Source: Candidatus Polarisedimenticolia bacterium
Lineage (GTDB): Bacteria > Acidobacteriota > Polarisedimenticolia > Gp22-AA2 > AA152
Reading direction: 5' to 3'
Length of the DNA: 64,000 nucleotides
NCBI GenBank assembly: GCA_036004685.1
Contig: DASYRE010000031.1
Span: 124,001 to 188,000, forward strand
The position numbers were made by a program, and so were the translations under genes. How positions within the stretch are numbered: position 1 is the first letter of the stretch; each line of letters begins with the position of its first letter. The notes under the pieces are model-generated. The model did not search any database. It saw only the letters and a list, made by a program, of their open reading frames with translations, and was not told where the DNA came from. Positions 17,975 to 27,077 of this stretch are shown here, one piece after another.

Positions 17975-19216
17975 ATGCTCGAAACGCTCGCGCCCGCGGA
18001 GCCGGAGCGCGAGAAACCTGCGGCCGGTAAGCCGGTGAGTTGGAAGATGCCGCGCCGCGGACCGTGGCGTGGCGCCGCCGCGCTGGCCGTCGCTTTTCTC
18101 ACCGTTTCCGGGCTGGCCTGCTCCGGCAGCGGCGCGCGCGATTCCAGCGGCGGAGCGGGAGGCGGCGAAGCGCGCGGCGGCCCCCCGCCCGTGCCGGTGG
18201 AGGTCAAGGAAGTCGAGCTGCGCGACGTGCAATACACCATCCAGGCGGTCGGGTCGATCGAGGCATGGGACGTCATCCGCGTGCCGGCGCGCGTCGCGGG
18301 CGTGATCCAGAACATCGCCTTCGAAGAAGGGCAGGCGGTCAACCCGGGAAAGGTCCTGGCCCGCATCGACCCCGAGCGCTACAGCCTCGCGGCGCAGCGC
18401 GCCGAAGCCAACTACCGGCAGGCGGAAGCCCAGGCGCGCGAGGCGGAGGCGGCGCTCGCCAAGCGCCAGGCCCTCAAACAGAAGGATGCAGGGTGGGTGT
18501 CGGACGAAGAGCTATCGAACTTCACCGCCCAGCTCGATCAAGCCAAAGCGGCGGCCGCTTCCGCCAAGGCCGCCTGGGAGATCGCCAAGAAAGACCTCGC
18601 CGACTCCTTCGTCCGGGCCGAGAAGGCGGGCATGATCAACGAAAAGGTCGTCAGCACCGGCCAATACGTCACCGCCGGCACGCCCGTCGCGACCATCGTC
18701 GACGCGCGCCGGCTCAAGCTCTCCTTCAAGGTCGCCGAATCGGAAGCGGTCCGCCTCTCGCAGGCCTCCCGCATCACCTTCCGCGTCAAGGCGATTCCCG
18801 GCCGAGAGTTCGAGGCCAAGATGTACCACATCGGGGCGGCCGCCGATCCCGCCACCCGCATGGTCGATTGCCTCGCCTGGGTGGAGAATCCGGGGAATGA
18901 TCTGAGGCCCGGCTTCTTCGCCGACGTGACGGCCGAGGTCGGGGAGCGGAAGGGATCGCTCGTGGTCCCGCAGACCGCGGTGCTGCCGACCGACCGCGGC
19001 TTCGTCGGCTTCGTCCTCAAAGGGGCCGATCGCGTTGAGAAGCGGTCGTTCCGCCTGGGTCTTTATACCAAGGACGGCAAGGTCGAGATCCTGGAAGGGC
19101 TTCAACCCGGCGACAAGGTGATCGTCCGCGGCGCCGCGATCCTGACCGAAGACTCCGTCGTCGCCCCGGTCCCCGCCGTGGCGAAGCCGGCCGAGAAGAA
19201 CGAAGAGAACACATGA
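17975..19216 (+). CDS. RND efflux periplasmic adaptor (MexA/AcrA type)
   Basis: Membrane fusion protein of 413 residues from this start. A membrane stretch ending in the lipobox-like SGLAC (Cys49) precedes the lipoyl half GVIQNIAFEEGQAVNPGKVLARID. A short helical hairpin follows, then the second lipoyl half INEKVVSTGQYVTAGTPVATIVD, a beta-barrel and a membrane-proximal domain (LQPGDKVIVRG). The ATG at 17975 has GGAGGA five bases upstream. An earlier ATG at 17915 overlaps the TolC stop, and a later one at 18047 would give a normal 24-residue lipoprotein signal. It is complete, unlike the adaptor at 2796. Confidence 0.9.
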   Translation: MLETLAPAEPEREKPAAGKPVSWKMPRRGPWRGAAALAVAFLTVSGLACSGSGARDSSGGAGGGEARGGPPPVPVEVKEVELRDVQYTIQAVGSIEAWDVIRVPARVAGVIQNIAFEEGQAVNPGKVLARIDPERYSLAAQRAEANYRQAEAQAREAEAALAKRQALKQKDAGWVSDEELSNFTAQLDQAKAAAASAKAAWEIAKKDLADSFVRAEKAGMINEKVVSTGQYVTAGTPVATIVDARRLKLSFKVAESEAVRLSQASRITFRVKAIPGREFEAKMYHIGAAADPATRMVDCLAWVENPGNDLRPGFFADVTAEVGERKGSLVVPQTAVLPTDRGFVGFVLKGADRVEKRSFRLGLYTKDGKVEILEGLQPGDKVIVRGAAILTEDSVVAPVPAVAKPAEKNEENT

Positions 19217-22200
19217 CCCTTTCCGATCTTTCCATCAGGAATCCGGTCTTCGCCTGGATGCTCATGGCGGCGCTGATTATCTTCGGCGGGATCGGCTTCA
19301 TGCGCCTGGGCGTCAGCCAAATGCCCGACGTCGACTTCCCGGTCGTGAACGTCAGTGTGACACTGGAAGGCGCGGCGCCGGAGGTGATGGAGAGCGACGT
19401 CGCCGACGTCATCGAGGACGCCGTCGCGACGGTGGAAGGGATCAAGGAAGTCTCCTCTTCCAGCCGCCTCGGGATGACCAACGTCACCATCGAGTTCGAT
19501 CTCAGCCGCAACATCGACGCGGCGCTGCAGGACGTGCAGACGAAGATCGCCCAGGCCCAGCGCAACCTGCCGCGCGAGATCGATCCCCCCGTCGTCACCA
19601 AGACCAACCCCGAGGACCAGCCGATCATGTACATCGCCCTGACGGGGAACCGTCCGCCGCAGGAGCTGGCCGACTGGGTGCGGAACCGGCTGAAGGATCA
19701 GCTCCAGATGGTTCCGGGCGTCGGGGACATCCTACTTCCCGGATACCGGGAGCGGAACGTGCGCGTCTGGCTCGACGGCGCGCGACTTCAAGCCTACGGA
19801 CTGACCGTCACCGACGTCCTCAACGCCCTCAAGCGCGAGCACGTGGAGATTCCCGCCGGACGGATCGAGACCGGCGAGAAGGAGATGAACGTCCGCGCCG
19901 AGGGGGAGGCGATGTCGATTGCCGATTTCGGGGCGATCGTCATCGCCGAGCACGAAGGCTCGCAAATCCGCCTGCAGAACGTGGCCATCGTGGAGGACGG
20001 CCTGGAGGACAAGCGGCGCATCAGCCGCTCCATGGGACTTCCGGCCCAGGGGATGGGGATCCGCAAGCAGCGCGGCACCAACGCCGTCGCAGTCGCCGAC
20101 GGAGTGAAGAAGAAGCTGGAGGAGCTTCGCAAGATCCTCCCCAAGGACCTGAACCTGGCGATTGTCTTCGACGGCACGGCCCCAGTGGAGGAATCGATCC
20201 ATGAGATCGAATTCACCCTGATCCTTTCGGTCTTACTGACCGGCCTCGTCTGCTGGCTCTTCCTGGGATCGTTCTCCTCGACGCTCAACGTCCTGCTTTC
20301 CATCCCTACGTCCATCATCGGGACGTTCGCGGTTCTCTATTTCTTCGGTTTCACGCTCAACACTTTCACCCTGCTGGGGCTGTCGCTCTCCGTCGGGATC
20401 GTCGTCGACGACGCCATCATGGTCCTGGAGAACATCTACCGGCACGCCGAGCGCGGCGCCTCGCGCCTGAAGGCATCGCTGGACGGCGCCCGCGAGATCA
20501 CCTTCGCGGCCATGGCCGCCACCGCGGCCATCATCGCGATCTTCCTTCCGGTCGCTTTCATGAAAGGGATCATCGGAAAGTTCTTCTTCCAGTTCGGCGT
20601 CACCGTCTCGGTGGCCGTCGCCTTCTCGCTTCTGGAGGCGATTACGCTGACGCCTTCGCGCTGCTCCCAGTTCCTGGACGTCGGCGAGCGGACCACCTGG
20701 ATCGGGCGTCAGGCGGAAGCCACCTTCAATCGCCTCTCGAACCTTTACAAGCGCGCGCTAGGCCCCTGCCTGCGCCACCGGTACCTGGTCCTCGCGGCCA
20801 TGGCGGGGATCTTCCTCGTTTCGCTTTCGATCCTCGGCTTCATCAATCGCGAATTCGTCCCGTCCCAGGACATCAGCCGCGTCCTGGCGCGGGTCCAGAC
20901 CCCGGTCGGATCCTCCATCGATTACACCGACGAGCTGATGAAGCGCTGCGAGCAGTGGGTGGTGTCGCGGCCCGAGGTGAAACTCTACTTCGCGGTCATC
21001 GGCGGATTCGGGGGCAGCGACGTCAACACCAGCGCCCTGTTCGTCACGCTCAAGCCGCGCTCCGAGCGTCACGTCAGCCAGGCCGAGTTCATGGCCGACA
21101 TGCGCCGCGAGCTGAACAAGATTCCCTCGCTGCGGGTGACGATCCAGGATCTCTCGCAAGCCGGGTTCACCGCCCAGCGCGGCTTCCCCGTGGAGTTCAC
21201 GGTGCGCGGCCAGGACTGGGGCGTCCTCGCCGACAACGCCCAGAAGATCATGGGGGAGATGAAGGCTTCGCCCCTGTTCGTCGACGTCGACACCGACTAC
21301 CTCGTCGGGATGCCCGAAGTGCAGATCCTCCCCGACCGCAAGCTCGCTGCCGACCTGGGCGTGTCGATGCAGGACATCGGCGACACCGTGAACTCCCTGA
21401 TCGGAGGCGTCCGCGCCGTGAAGTTCCAGGACAAAGGGAAACGCTACGACGTCCGCGTGCGCCTGCTCGCCGAGCAGCGCCTGCGGCCCGAGGACATCTC
21501 GCCCCTTTTCGTCCGCACCCGTACCGGCGACCTGGTGCGCCTCTCCGACATCGTCCACGTCGACGTGAAGCCGTCGCTGCTCACCATCACGCGGCGGAAC
21601 AAGTCGCGCGCCATCGGACTTTTCGCCAACGTCGCCCCAGGCAAGTCCCAGGCCGACGCTCTCGCGGAGGTCCAGGCCATTTCCAAGCGCATTCTCCCGG
21701 AAGGCTACCAAGTGGTCTTCAGCGGCAGCGCCCAGACTTTCCAGGAATCGTTCACGAGTCTCATCTTCGCCCTCTTCCTGGGGCTGCTGGTGTCGTACAT
21801 GGTCCTCGCGTCCCAATTCAACTCCTTCAACCACCCGATCACCGTGCTCATGGCGCTGCCCTTTTCCTTCACCGGCGCCCTGATCGCCCTGTGGGTGACG
21901 GGACAGTCGCTGAACGTCTACTCGATGATTGGGATCATCCTGCTGATGGGGATCGTCAAGAAGAACTCGATCATCCTCGTCGACTACACCAACCAGCTGC
22001 GGCGCGCCGGCCGCGATCGCGATCAGGCGCTGCTCGAGGCCTGCCCCATCCGGCTCCGGCCGATCCTGATGACGTCGCTTTCCACGATCGCCGGCGCCAT
22101 CCCCGCCGCCGTCTCCCTCGGCCCGGGCGCGGAGCTTCGCCAGCCGATGGCCCTCGCCGTCATCGGCGGCGTGATCGTCTCCACCGGCCTGACGTTGTTC

Positions 22201-22353
22201 GCCGTTCCCGCCGCCTACCACCTCCTCGACTCCTGGTTCGGCCATCGCCGCGAAGCCTTCGAGCGCTCCTACGCCCAGGCGACGGGAGCTTCCGGGGCGC
22301 CGCTCCCCGCGACCCATCCCGCTTCCGCGGTTCCTCTCGACCCGGTGCGCTGA
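19213..22353 (+). CDS. RND multidrug efflux pump inner membrane subunit (AcrB/MexB-like)
   Basis: Proton-driven drug exporter of 1046 residues, typical HAE-type length. The membrane motif VGIVVDDAIMVLENIYRHAE contains the paired aspartates for proton coupling, and MGIVKKNSIILVDYTNQLRRAG is the matching motif in the second half. The porter domain lies between. The start overlaps the adaptor stop (ATGA), completing a tetR-tolC-adaptor-pump operon. Substrates cannot be inferred beyond export of hydrophobic or amphiphilic compounds. Confidence 0.95.
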   Translation: MTLSDLSIRNPVFAWMLMAALIIFGGIGFMRLGVSQMPDVDFPVVNVSVTLEGAAPEVMESDVADVIEDAVATVEGIKEVSSSSRLGMTNVTIEFDLSRNIDAALQDVQTKIAQAQRNLPREIDPPVVTKTNPEDQPIMYIALTGNRPPQELADWVRNRLKDQLQMVPGVGDILLPGYRERNVRVWLDGARLQAYGLTVTDVLNALKREHVEIPAGRIETGEKEMNVRAEGEAMSIADFGAIVIAEHEGSQIRLQNVAIVEDGLEDKRRISRSMGLPAQGMGIRKQRGTNAVAVADGVKKKLEELRKILPKDLNLAIVFDGTAPVEESIHEIEFTLILSVLLTGLVCWLFLGSFSSTLNVLLSIPTSIIGTFAVLYFFGFTLNTFTLLGLSLSVGIVVDDAIMVLENIYRHAERGASRLKASLDGAREITFAAMAATAAIIAIFLPVAFMKGIIGKFFFQFGVTVSVAVAFSLLEAITLTPSRCSQFLDVGERTTWIGRQAEATFNRLSNLYKRALGPCLRHRYLVLAAMAGIFLVSLSILGFINREFVPSQDISRVLARVQTPVGSSIDYTDELMKRCEQWVVSRPEVKLYFAVIGGFGGSDVNTSALFVTLKPRSERHVSQAEFMADMRRELNKIPSLRVTIQDLSQAGFTAQRGFPVEFTVRGQDWGVLADNAQKIMGEMKASPLFVDVDTDYLVGMPEVQILPDRKLAADLGVSMQDIGDTVNSLIGGVRAVKFQDKGKRYDVRVRLLAEQRLRPEDISPLFVRTRTGDLVRLSDIVHVDVKPSLLTITRRNKSRAIGLFANVAPGKSQADALAEVQAISKRILPEGYQVVFSGSAQTFQESFTSLIFALFLGLLVSYMVLASQFNSFNHPITVLMALPFSFTGALIALWVTGQSLNVYSMIGIILLMGIVKKNSIILVDYTNQLRRAGRDRDQALLEACPIRLRPILMTSLSTIAGAIPAAVSLGPGAELRQPMALAVIGGVIVSTGLTLFAVPAAYHLLDSWFGHRREAFERSYAQATGASGAPLPATHPASAVPLDPVR

Positions 22354-22584
22354 CCCGCTGCCGAGCCCTTCACCCTCCGCGCGTTGCTTGCTCTGAACGC
22401 TTTGCTGGTCGTATAGTTTCCACGTCCCCGAAGATCGACGAGCCGCGATGACCGCCAACGGGGTTTCCCAGAGGTCCGATTGCTGAGTTTTCAAAGCCAC
22501 CGGCCCTCGGCGCTCCAGGGCGAGCTTGCGATGATGCGGAACATCCCGCGGCAGCATCGACACAGTTGAGCGGAAGGAGGCGCG

Positions 22585-23040
22585 ATGTCGCTTGATGCGG
22601 AGGGTTTCGCGGTGCTGCTGCCGGACGAGCAGCGCTGGCGTGAATCGAATATCATGAAGATTCCGAACACCAACCTCCTGCATGATCTTGGGGGGGACGA
22701 CCGGCTCGGAGGGCGTCTATGGCGTCTTCCGCCGTTCTCGGCGAACACCTGGCACCGGCACGTCGATTCGTGGGAATTCTACTTTCTTCTCGAAGGCCTG
22801 GGACGCATACGCCTCGGCGAGCGCGTCGTCACGGTGCCTACTTATGGCTGCGTCCTGGTGGCTCCCCGGACGCTCCGTCAGGTCTTCAACGACACCTCCG
22901 AGGAGGCGCTCTGGCTGATCGTGGCGGCGCCCCAGGAGGGGCAATCGGGCTCCAAGGTGGAGCACTCCCGCTTCTATCCGCAGGATCCGAAGTCGCTCCC
23001 GGCCGAGCTCGCCGGACGAGCGTGGCCGCCGCCGGAGTGA
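22585..23040 (+). CDS. cupin-domain protein
   Basis: Small single-domain cupin of 151 residues. The barrel is visible from WRLPPFSANTWHRHVDSWEFYFLLEGLGRIRLGE to YGCVLVAPRTLRQVFNDTSEEALWLIV. Histidines in HRHVDSWEFYF and the later barrel strand would bind a metal. GCGGAAGGAGGCG lies before the ATG. The function is unknown; proteins of this type serve as dioxygenases, isomerases or ligand sensors. Confidence 0.85.
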   Translation: MSLDAEGFAVLLPDEQRWRESNIMKIPNTNLLHDLGGDDRLGGRLWRLPPFSANTWHRHVDSWEFYFLLEGLGRIRLGERVVTVPTYGCVLVAPRTLRQVFNDTSEEALWLIVAAPQEGQSGSKVEHSRFYPQDPKSLPAELAGRAWPPPE

Positions 23041-23129
23041 ATCGCTCCTGGGGCTCGCCTCCAGCAACCGCCCGCGCGCGCCGCGCCGCCGGCGCCTCCA
23101 TGGTGAGCGGCCGAAGGAGTCACCAAGTC

Positions 23130-24005
23130 ATGACCTTTCCCAAGACCCTCGCCGTTGCCGCGTCGCTTCTCGCCTCGACGGTGATTCCGCTGCCCGGCTC
23201 CGAGGCCGTGCCGTGGAAGCCCGCCGGCATCTCCAGCCCGCAGTTCGAGTCGCACGCCGCCTTTGATCCGAGGACGGGCGACCTCTACTTCGTGCGCAGC
23301 TCCCCGGCGTTCCAAGGCTGGCGGATTCTCGTCAGCCATTGCACCGCGACGGGATGGTCCAAGCCCGAGCCGCCCGCCTTCGCGGGAGACGGAGTCGAGG
23401 CTGACCCTTATTTCACCTCCGACGGCCGAAGCCTCTATTTCATCTCCTCGCGATCGCAGAACGGGATGAAGCGGAAGGACCTCGACATCTGGCGGGTCGA
23501 TCGAGGGGCGGACGGCGTCTGGGGCGCTCCCACGCTCCTGCCGGAGCCGGTCAACTCCGCCGGCATGGAGTGGTTTCCGAGGCCCGGCCCCGACGGCTGG
23601 CTCTATTTTGGCTCGGACCGAGGCGGCGGCCTCGGAGGGAACGACATCTGGCGGGCGCGCCGCGATGCGGCCGGCCGCTGGAAGGTCGAAAACCTCGGTC
23701 CGGCGGTCAACACCGCGGGGGACGAGTATGAGCCGTTGCCTTCGTCCGACGGCTCCCGCTTGATCGTCATGGCCGACGGCGGCCTGTACGAAGCACGCAA
23801 GACCCGGACCGGTTGGTCGGCTCGGGTCAAACTGGGCGCGGAGGTGAACGTCAACGGCAGCGAGATCGGTCCGCTGTTTTCCCCGAGCGGACGATCCCTG
23901 TTGTTCGCCCGTGACACGAAGGAGCCGGACTCCGGCGAGTTCTTCGTCTGGCATGAAAGCGATCCCGAGGCATGGCCGCCCGACTGTCCCGCCGGCCGTT
24001 CGTGA
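23130..24005 (+). CDS. secreted TolB-like beta-propeller protein (PD40/WD40-like repeats)
   Basis: A 291-residue exported protein. Residues 1-25 form a signal peptide. The body carries repeated propeller blades with motifs such as GDLYFVRSSPAFQGWRI, GRSLYFISSRSQNG, GWLYFGSDRGGGLGGNDIW, GSRLIVMADGG and GRSLLFARD. These match PD40-type blades seen in TolB and OmpA-associated proteins. GAAGGAG upstream of ATG 23130 sets the start; the frame is open further upstream but without a binding site. A binding or scaffold role in the periplasm is likely. Confidence 0.82.
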   Translation: MTFPKTLAVAASLLASTVIPLPGSEAVPWKPAGISSPQFESHAAFDPRTGDLYFVRSSPAFQGWRILVSHCTATGWSKPEPPAFAGDGVEADPYFTSDGRSLYFISSRSQNGMKRKDLDIWRVDRGADGVWGAPTLLPEPVNSAGMEWFPRPGPDGWLYFGSDRGGGLGGNDIWRARRDAAGRWKVENLGPAVNTAGDEYEPLPSSDGSRLIVMADGGLYEARKTRTGWSARVKLGAEVNVNGSEIGPLFSPSGRSLLFARDTKEPDSGEFFVWHESDPEAWPPDCPAGRS

Positions 24006-24058
24006 CGACCGATCCGGACGCAAAGGATTCGAGCCTCGAGGCCAACAGGAGCAGGAGC

Positions 24059-24400
24059 ATGTTTGCACTTCTCATGGGGCTGAAGACGATATCGCCCGGC
24101 GCCCTGCATCGACGGATGAAGAGCTCCGAGCCGTTATCCATCCTCGACGTCAATTCTCGCCAGAGCTGGATGAAAGCTCACGTCCCGGGCGCAAGAAACC
24201 TCGACCCTGACTACAAGGACAGCGATTTGCCGCCGGACAAGACGGAAGCCCTGGTGTTCTATTGCTCCAACCCGATGTGCCGGAAAGCCCCCCACGCCGC
24301 CCGTCGAGCCAAGAAGATCGGCTACAGCAACGTCCAGGTCATGTCGGCGGGGATCAGCGGCTGGCTCGCTTCGAAGCTCCCGACGGAATCCGGGGAGTGA
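24059..24400 (+). CDS. rhodanese-like domain protein
   Basis: A 113-residue single rhodanese domain. It has ILDVNSRQSWMKAHVPGARN, the catalytic-loop cysteine in VFYCSNPMC (Cys69, with a second cysteine at 74) and the closing segment VMSAGISGW. Such proteins transfer sulfane sulfur or act as redox carriers. GCAGGAGC before the ATG at 24059 supports this start. It lies one base upstream of the VanY-type gene and is probably co-transcribed with it. Confidence 0.87.
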   Translation: MFALLMGLKTISPGALHRRMKSSEPLSILDVNSRQSWMKAHVPGARNLDPDYKDSDLPPDKTEALVFYCSNPMCRKAPHAARRAKKIGYSNVQVMSAGISGWLASKLPTESGE

Positions 24401-24401
24401 C

Positions 24402-24944
24402 GTGCAAACCGACGAATCCTACGAGGAACGGGTGGCCCGGAACTTGGCGGAGCTGGGAATTCCCGCCTCATACGCCGTGGATCGGCCGATGCCGCTCCAT
24501 ACCGAGGCCGAGGATCTCGTGCCGGTTGGCTTGGACATCCACGGCCGGGAGCGGCACCTCGCGCCTTACGCCGCGGCTGCGTGGACGGAGCTTCAGGCCG
24601 CGGCGCGTGGCGATGGCATCACGTTGCTGCTCGTCTCGGCCTTCCGGAGCTTGGAGTATCAGCGACAGATTTTCGACAGGAAGATCGCGGCGGGCGAAGG
24701 CCTGGAACAGATCCTCCAAGTGAACGCGCCTCCGGGCTACAGCGAGCACCATACGGGCAGAGCCGTGGACCTGACCACTCCGGGCTGCGCGCCACTATCG
24801 GAGGAGTTCGAGACGACGGCGGCATTTGATTGGCTCGTACGAAACGGGGGGCGATTCGGCTTCGCCATGACGTATCCGCGCGAAAACCGGTTCGGAATAG
24901 CTTACGAGCCGTGGCACTGGGCCGTCCAGGAACAGATCGGATGA
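24402..24944 (+). CDS. M15-family D-alanyl-D-alanine carboxypeptidase (VanY-like)
   Basis: Zinc peptidase of 180 residues that trims peptidoglycan stem peptides. Family motifs are complete: SAFRSLEYQ (79-87), SEHHTGRAVD (114-123, with His116 and Asp123 as metal ligands) and EPWHW (169-173, third ligand His172). No signal peptide is seen, so a cytoplasmic or non-classical location is possible. The GTG start follows the rhodanese stop by one base. Confidence 0.88.
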   Translation: MQTDESYEERVARNLAELGIPASYAVDRPMPLHTEAEDLVPVGLDIHGRERHLAPYAAAAWTELQAAARGDGITLLLVSAFRSLEYQRQIFDRKIAAGEGLEQILQVNAPPGYSEHHTGRAVDLTTPGCAPLSEEFETTAAFDWLVRNGGRFGFAMTYPRENRFGIAYEPWHWAVQEQIG

Positions 24945-24989
24945 CCATGCGCCCTGTTGCCGCTCAGCCTAATCAACGAAGGAGATGAA

Positions 24990-25778
24990 GTGCCGCTACG
25001 GGTTGATCCCGAACAGAACGAAGTGCGCGCCCTTAGACAGGTCGTGGATTGGCATGGAAAACGGGTTCTCGAGATCGGCTGCGGCGACGGACGGTTGACT
25101 CGGCGTCTGGCCCGCTTGGGTGCGGACGTGCTGGCGATTGATCCCGATGCGGCTCTCGGCCGCTTGGCGCGCCGTCATCTACCCAAGCGACTCGTCTCGC
25201 GTATTCGTTTCAAGGTCGGAGGAGCGACACGTCTCGAATACCCGCAGGGATCTTTTGATGTCGTCGTGTACTCATGGGTCCTGTGATGAGTGCCGCCACG
25301 GGGCATGGTTCATGCCCTTCGCGAAGCCTGGCGAGTGCTGGTGCCTGATGGCATCCTGATCGACTTGCGGCCCGCGACGGTGCATCGCCGGGTCGGGCTC
25401 GTGCGCGCCGGCCGGCCTCGGTGGCTCGGAATCATGCACGAGCGATTCGACGACGACTATGCGGCCAATCGTGCGGTCGCCGAGGCCGTGCGACGAGGCC
25501 TGTTCAAGGCCGGTGGACGCGCGCGCTTCGGATGCAATCGGACCATGGACAGTCTGGCGGAGCTTCGTGCCTGGCTGGATAAATACGTGAGATTGGATAA
25601 GCTGCCTCCGCACGATTGGCTGCTGGAGAGGGTTCATCAGGCGCTGGAAGCGAAACGCGGAAAGGCAAAAATTGTTGTCACCGGACCGCTCGATTTACAC
25701 GTCTTCAAGAGACGGGAACCGAGCCGCCGGGATCGAGCTCTGAAACGGAATCGACTTGTTGCAGGAGGAACTCCTTGA
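24990..25778 (+). CDS. class I SAM methyltransferase with two adjacent in-frame TGA codons (candidate Sec-Sec protein, or pseudogene)
   Basis: One reading frame of 263 codons is interrupted only by TGA TGA at 25284-25289 (positions 99 and 100). Before the stops lies a normal SAM-binding half (RVLEIGCGDGRLT, then FDVVVYSWVL). After them the same frame continues without any shift (MVHALREAWRVLVPDGILIDLRP) to a natural end. A perfect hairpin follows the second TGA after 11 bases. GTG 24990 has GAAGGAG six bases upstream. The frame ends inside the start of the ArsM-like gene (TTGA overlap), which implies that ribosomes reach this point. Either both TGAs are read as selenocysteine, or the gene is two peptides or a recent pseudogene. 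Confidence 0.6.
25301..25317 (+). promoter_or_regulatory. hairpin after tandem TGA, SECIS candidate
   Basis: GGGCATG and CATGCCC pair perfectly over seven bases around the triloop GTT. The stem begins 11 bases after the second TGA and the loop starts with G, 18 bases after that codon. Bacterial SECIS elements need a stem-loop at about this distance with a G at the start of the loop. The hairpin lies inside the coding frame, as bacterial SECIS elements do. Confidence 0.45.
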
Positions 25779-26950
25779 GGTCATCCACCAACTCCGAGAC
25801 GCTCGCGGTCGAAAGCGCCGTCCACGAACGCTATGCGCGGGGCGCGCGGCAGCGCGAAGAAAGTCTCTGCTGCGCGACCGAATACGAGGCGCGCTACCTC
25901 GAGGCCATTCCCCGGGAGGTGGTGGAGCGCGATTACGGCTGCGGCGATCCGTCCTCCCACGTCCGAGAGGGAGACACGGTCCTCGATCTGGGAAGCGGAG
26001 GAGGGAAGATCTGCTTCATCGCCTCGCAGATCGTGGGTCCCGGCGGCCGGGTCGTCGGAGTCGACGCGAACGAGGAGATGCTGGAGCTGGCCCGCGGCGC
26101 GGCGCCCGAAGTCGCGCGGCGCACCGGCTGCGCCAACGTGTCGTTCCGGCGCGGCAACATTCAGGATCTGAGGCTCGATCTCGATCTTCTCGACGAATGG
26201 CTTCGCGACCACCCGGTCGGCGGCGCTTCCGACTTGCCGGCGCTGGAGGAGGCCGCGCGGCGCCTGCGGCGCGAGCGGCCGCTTGTCCCCGATGCCTCCA
26301 TGGACCTGGTGATTTCGAACTGCGTGCTGAACCTGGTGCGCGAGAACGACAAGCCGCCATTGCTGCAGGAGATCTTCCGGGTGCTGAAGCCCGGCGGGAG
26401 AATCGCCCTCAGCGACATCGTCAGCGACGAAGTGGTCCCGGAGGATCTCAAGCAGGACGCGGAGCTCTGGAGCGGCTGCGTGTCCGGCGCTTTCCAGGAG
26501 GGCGAGCTGCTGCGCGGCCTCGCATCGGTGGGATTCTACGGGGTGGGCATCGAGCGGTGGAAAGAAGAGCCATTCCGCGTAGTGCGCGGAATTGAATTCC
26601 GCTCCGTGACCGTCACGGCCCGTAAGGGGAAGGAGGGGCCCTGTTTCGAAGGGAACCAGGCGGTCCTCTACAAAGGCCCGTGGAAGCAGGTGGAGGACGA
26701 CGACCACCACGTCCTGAGGCGCGGCGAGCGCACGGCGGTCTGCGACAAGACGTACCGCATTCTCACCTCCGAGCCCTACGCGGACCAAATCATCCCAATC
26801 CCCTCCCGGATTGAGATTGCCGCGGAAGATCGCAAGGCTTTCGATTGCTCCCGTACCGCTCCGAGGCATCCGCGGGAGACCAAGGGAGAGGCCTACACCG
26901 CGACGACCGAAGGGGACGGCGCCTGCTGCCCCCCGGGGAGTTGTTGCTGA
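25775..26950 (+). CDS. ArsM-like SAM-dependent methyltransferase
   Basis: A 391-residue methyltransferase resembling arsenite methyltransferases. The SAM site is VLDLGSGGGKICF (about 69-81). Conserved cysteines fit the ArsM pattern: Cys56 in YGCGDP, Cys183 in SNCVLNLV and Cys235 in SGCVSGAF; in ArsM three cysteines bind As(III). A Cys pair sits at 32-33, an insertion of about 45 residues precedes Cys183, and the tail ends in CCPPGSCC, a likely metal-binding tip. TTG 25775 has AGGAGGAA at the right distance and overlaps the upstream TGA. Arsenic as substrate is inferred from family resemblance; other thiophilic acceptors are possible. Confidence 0.82.
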   Translation: MRSSTNSETLAVESAVHERYARGARQREESLCCATEYEARYLEAIPREVVERDYGCGDPSSHVREGDTVLDLGSGGGKICFIASQIVGPGGRVVGVDANEEMLELARGAAPEVARRTGCANVSFRRGNIQDLRLDLDLLDEWLRDHPVGGASDLPALEEAARRLRRERPLVPDASMDLVISNCVLNLVRENDKPPLLQEIFRVLKPGGRIALSDIVSDEVVPEDLKQDAELWSGCVSGAFQEGELLRGLASVGFYGVGIERWKEEPFRVVRGIEFRSVTVTARKGKEGPCFEGNQAVLYKGPWKQVEDDDHHVLRRGERTAVCDKTYRILTSEPYADQIIPIPSRIEIAAEDRKAFDCSRTAPRHPRETKGEAYTATTEGDGACCPPGSCC

Positions 26951-27077
26951 TGGGTGACCGGCATTCCGGCAGGAGACCGGAACTCGCCTGCACCGGAGTG
27001 AGTCCGCTACTCTAAGGGGCCCTGCGCATGCCGAGGCGGTGAGAGCATGCGCGTTCCGGATGGTCGAGGAGGACGAT

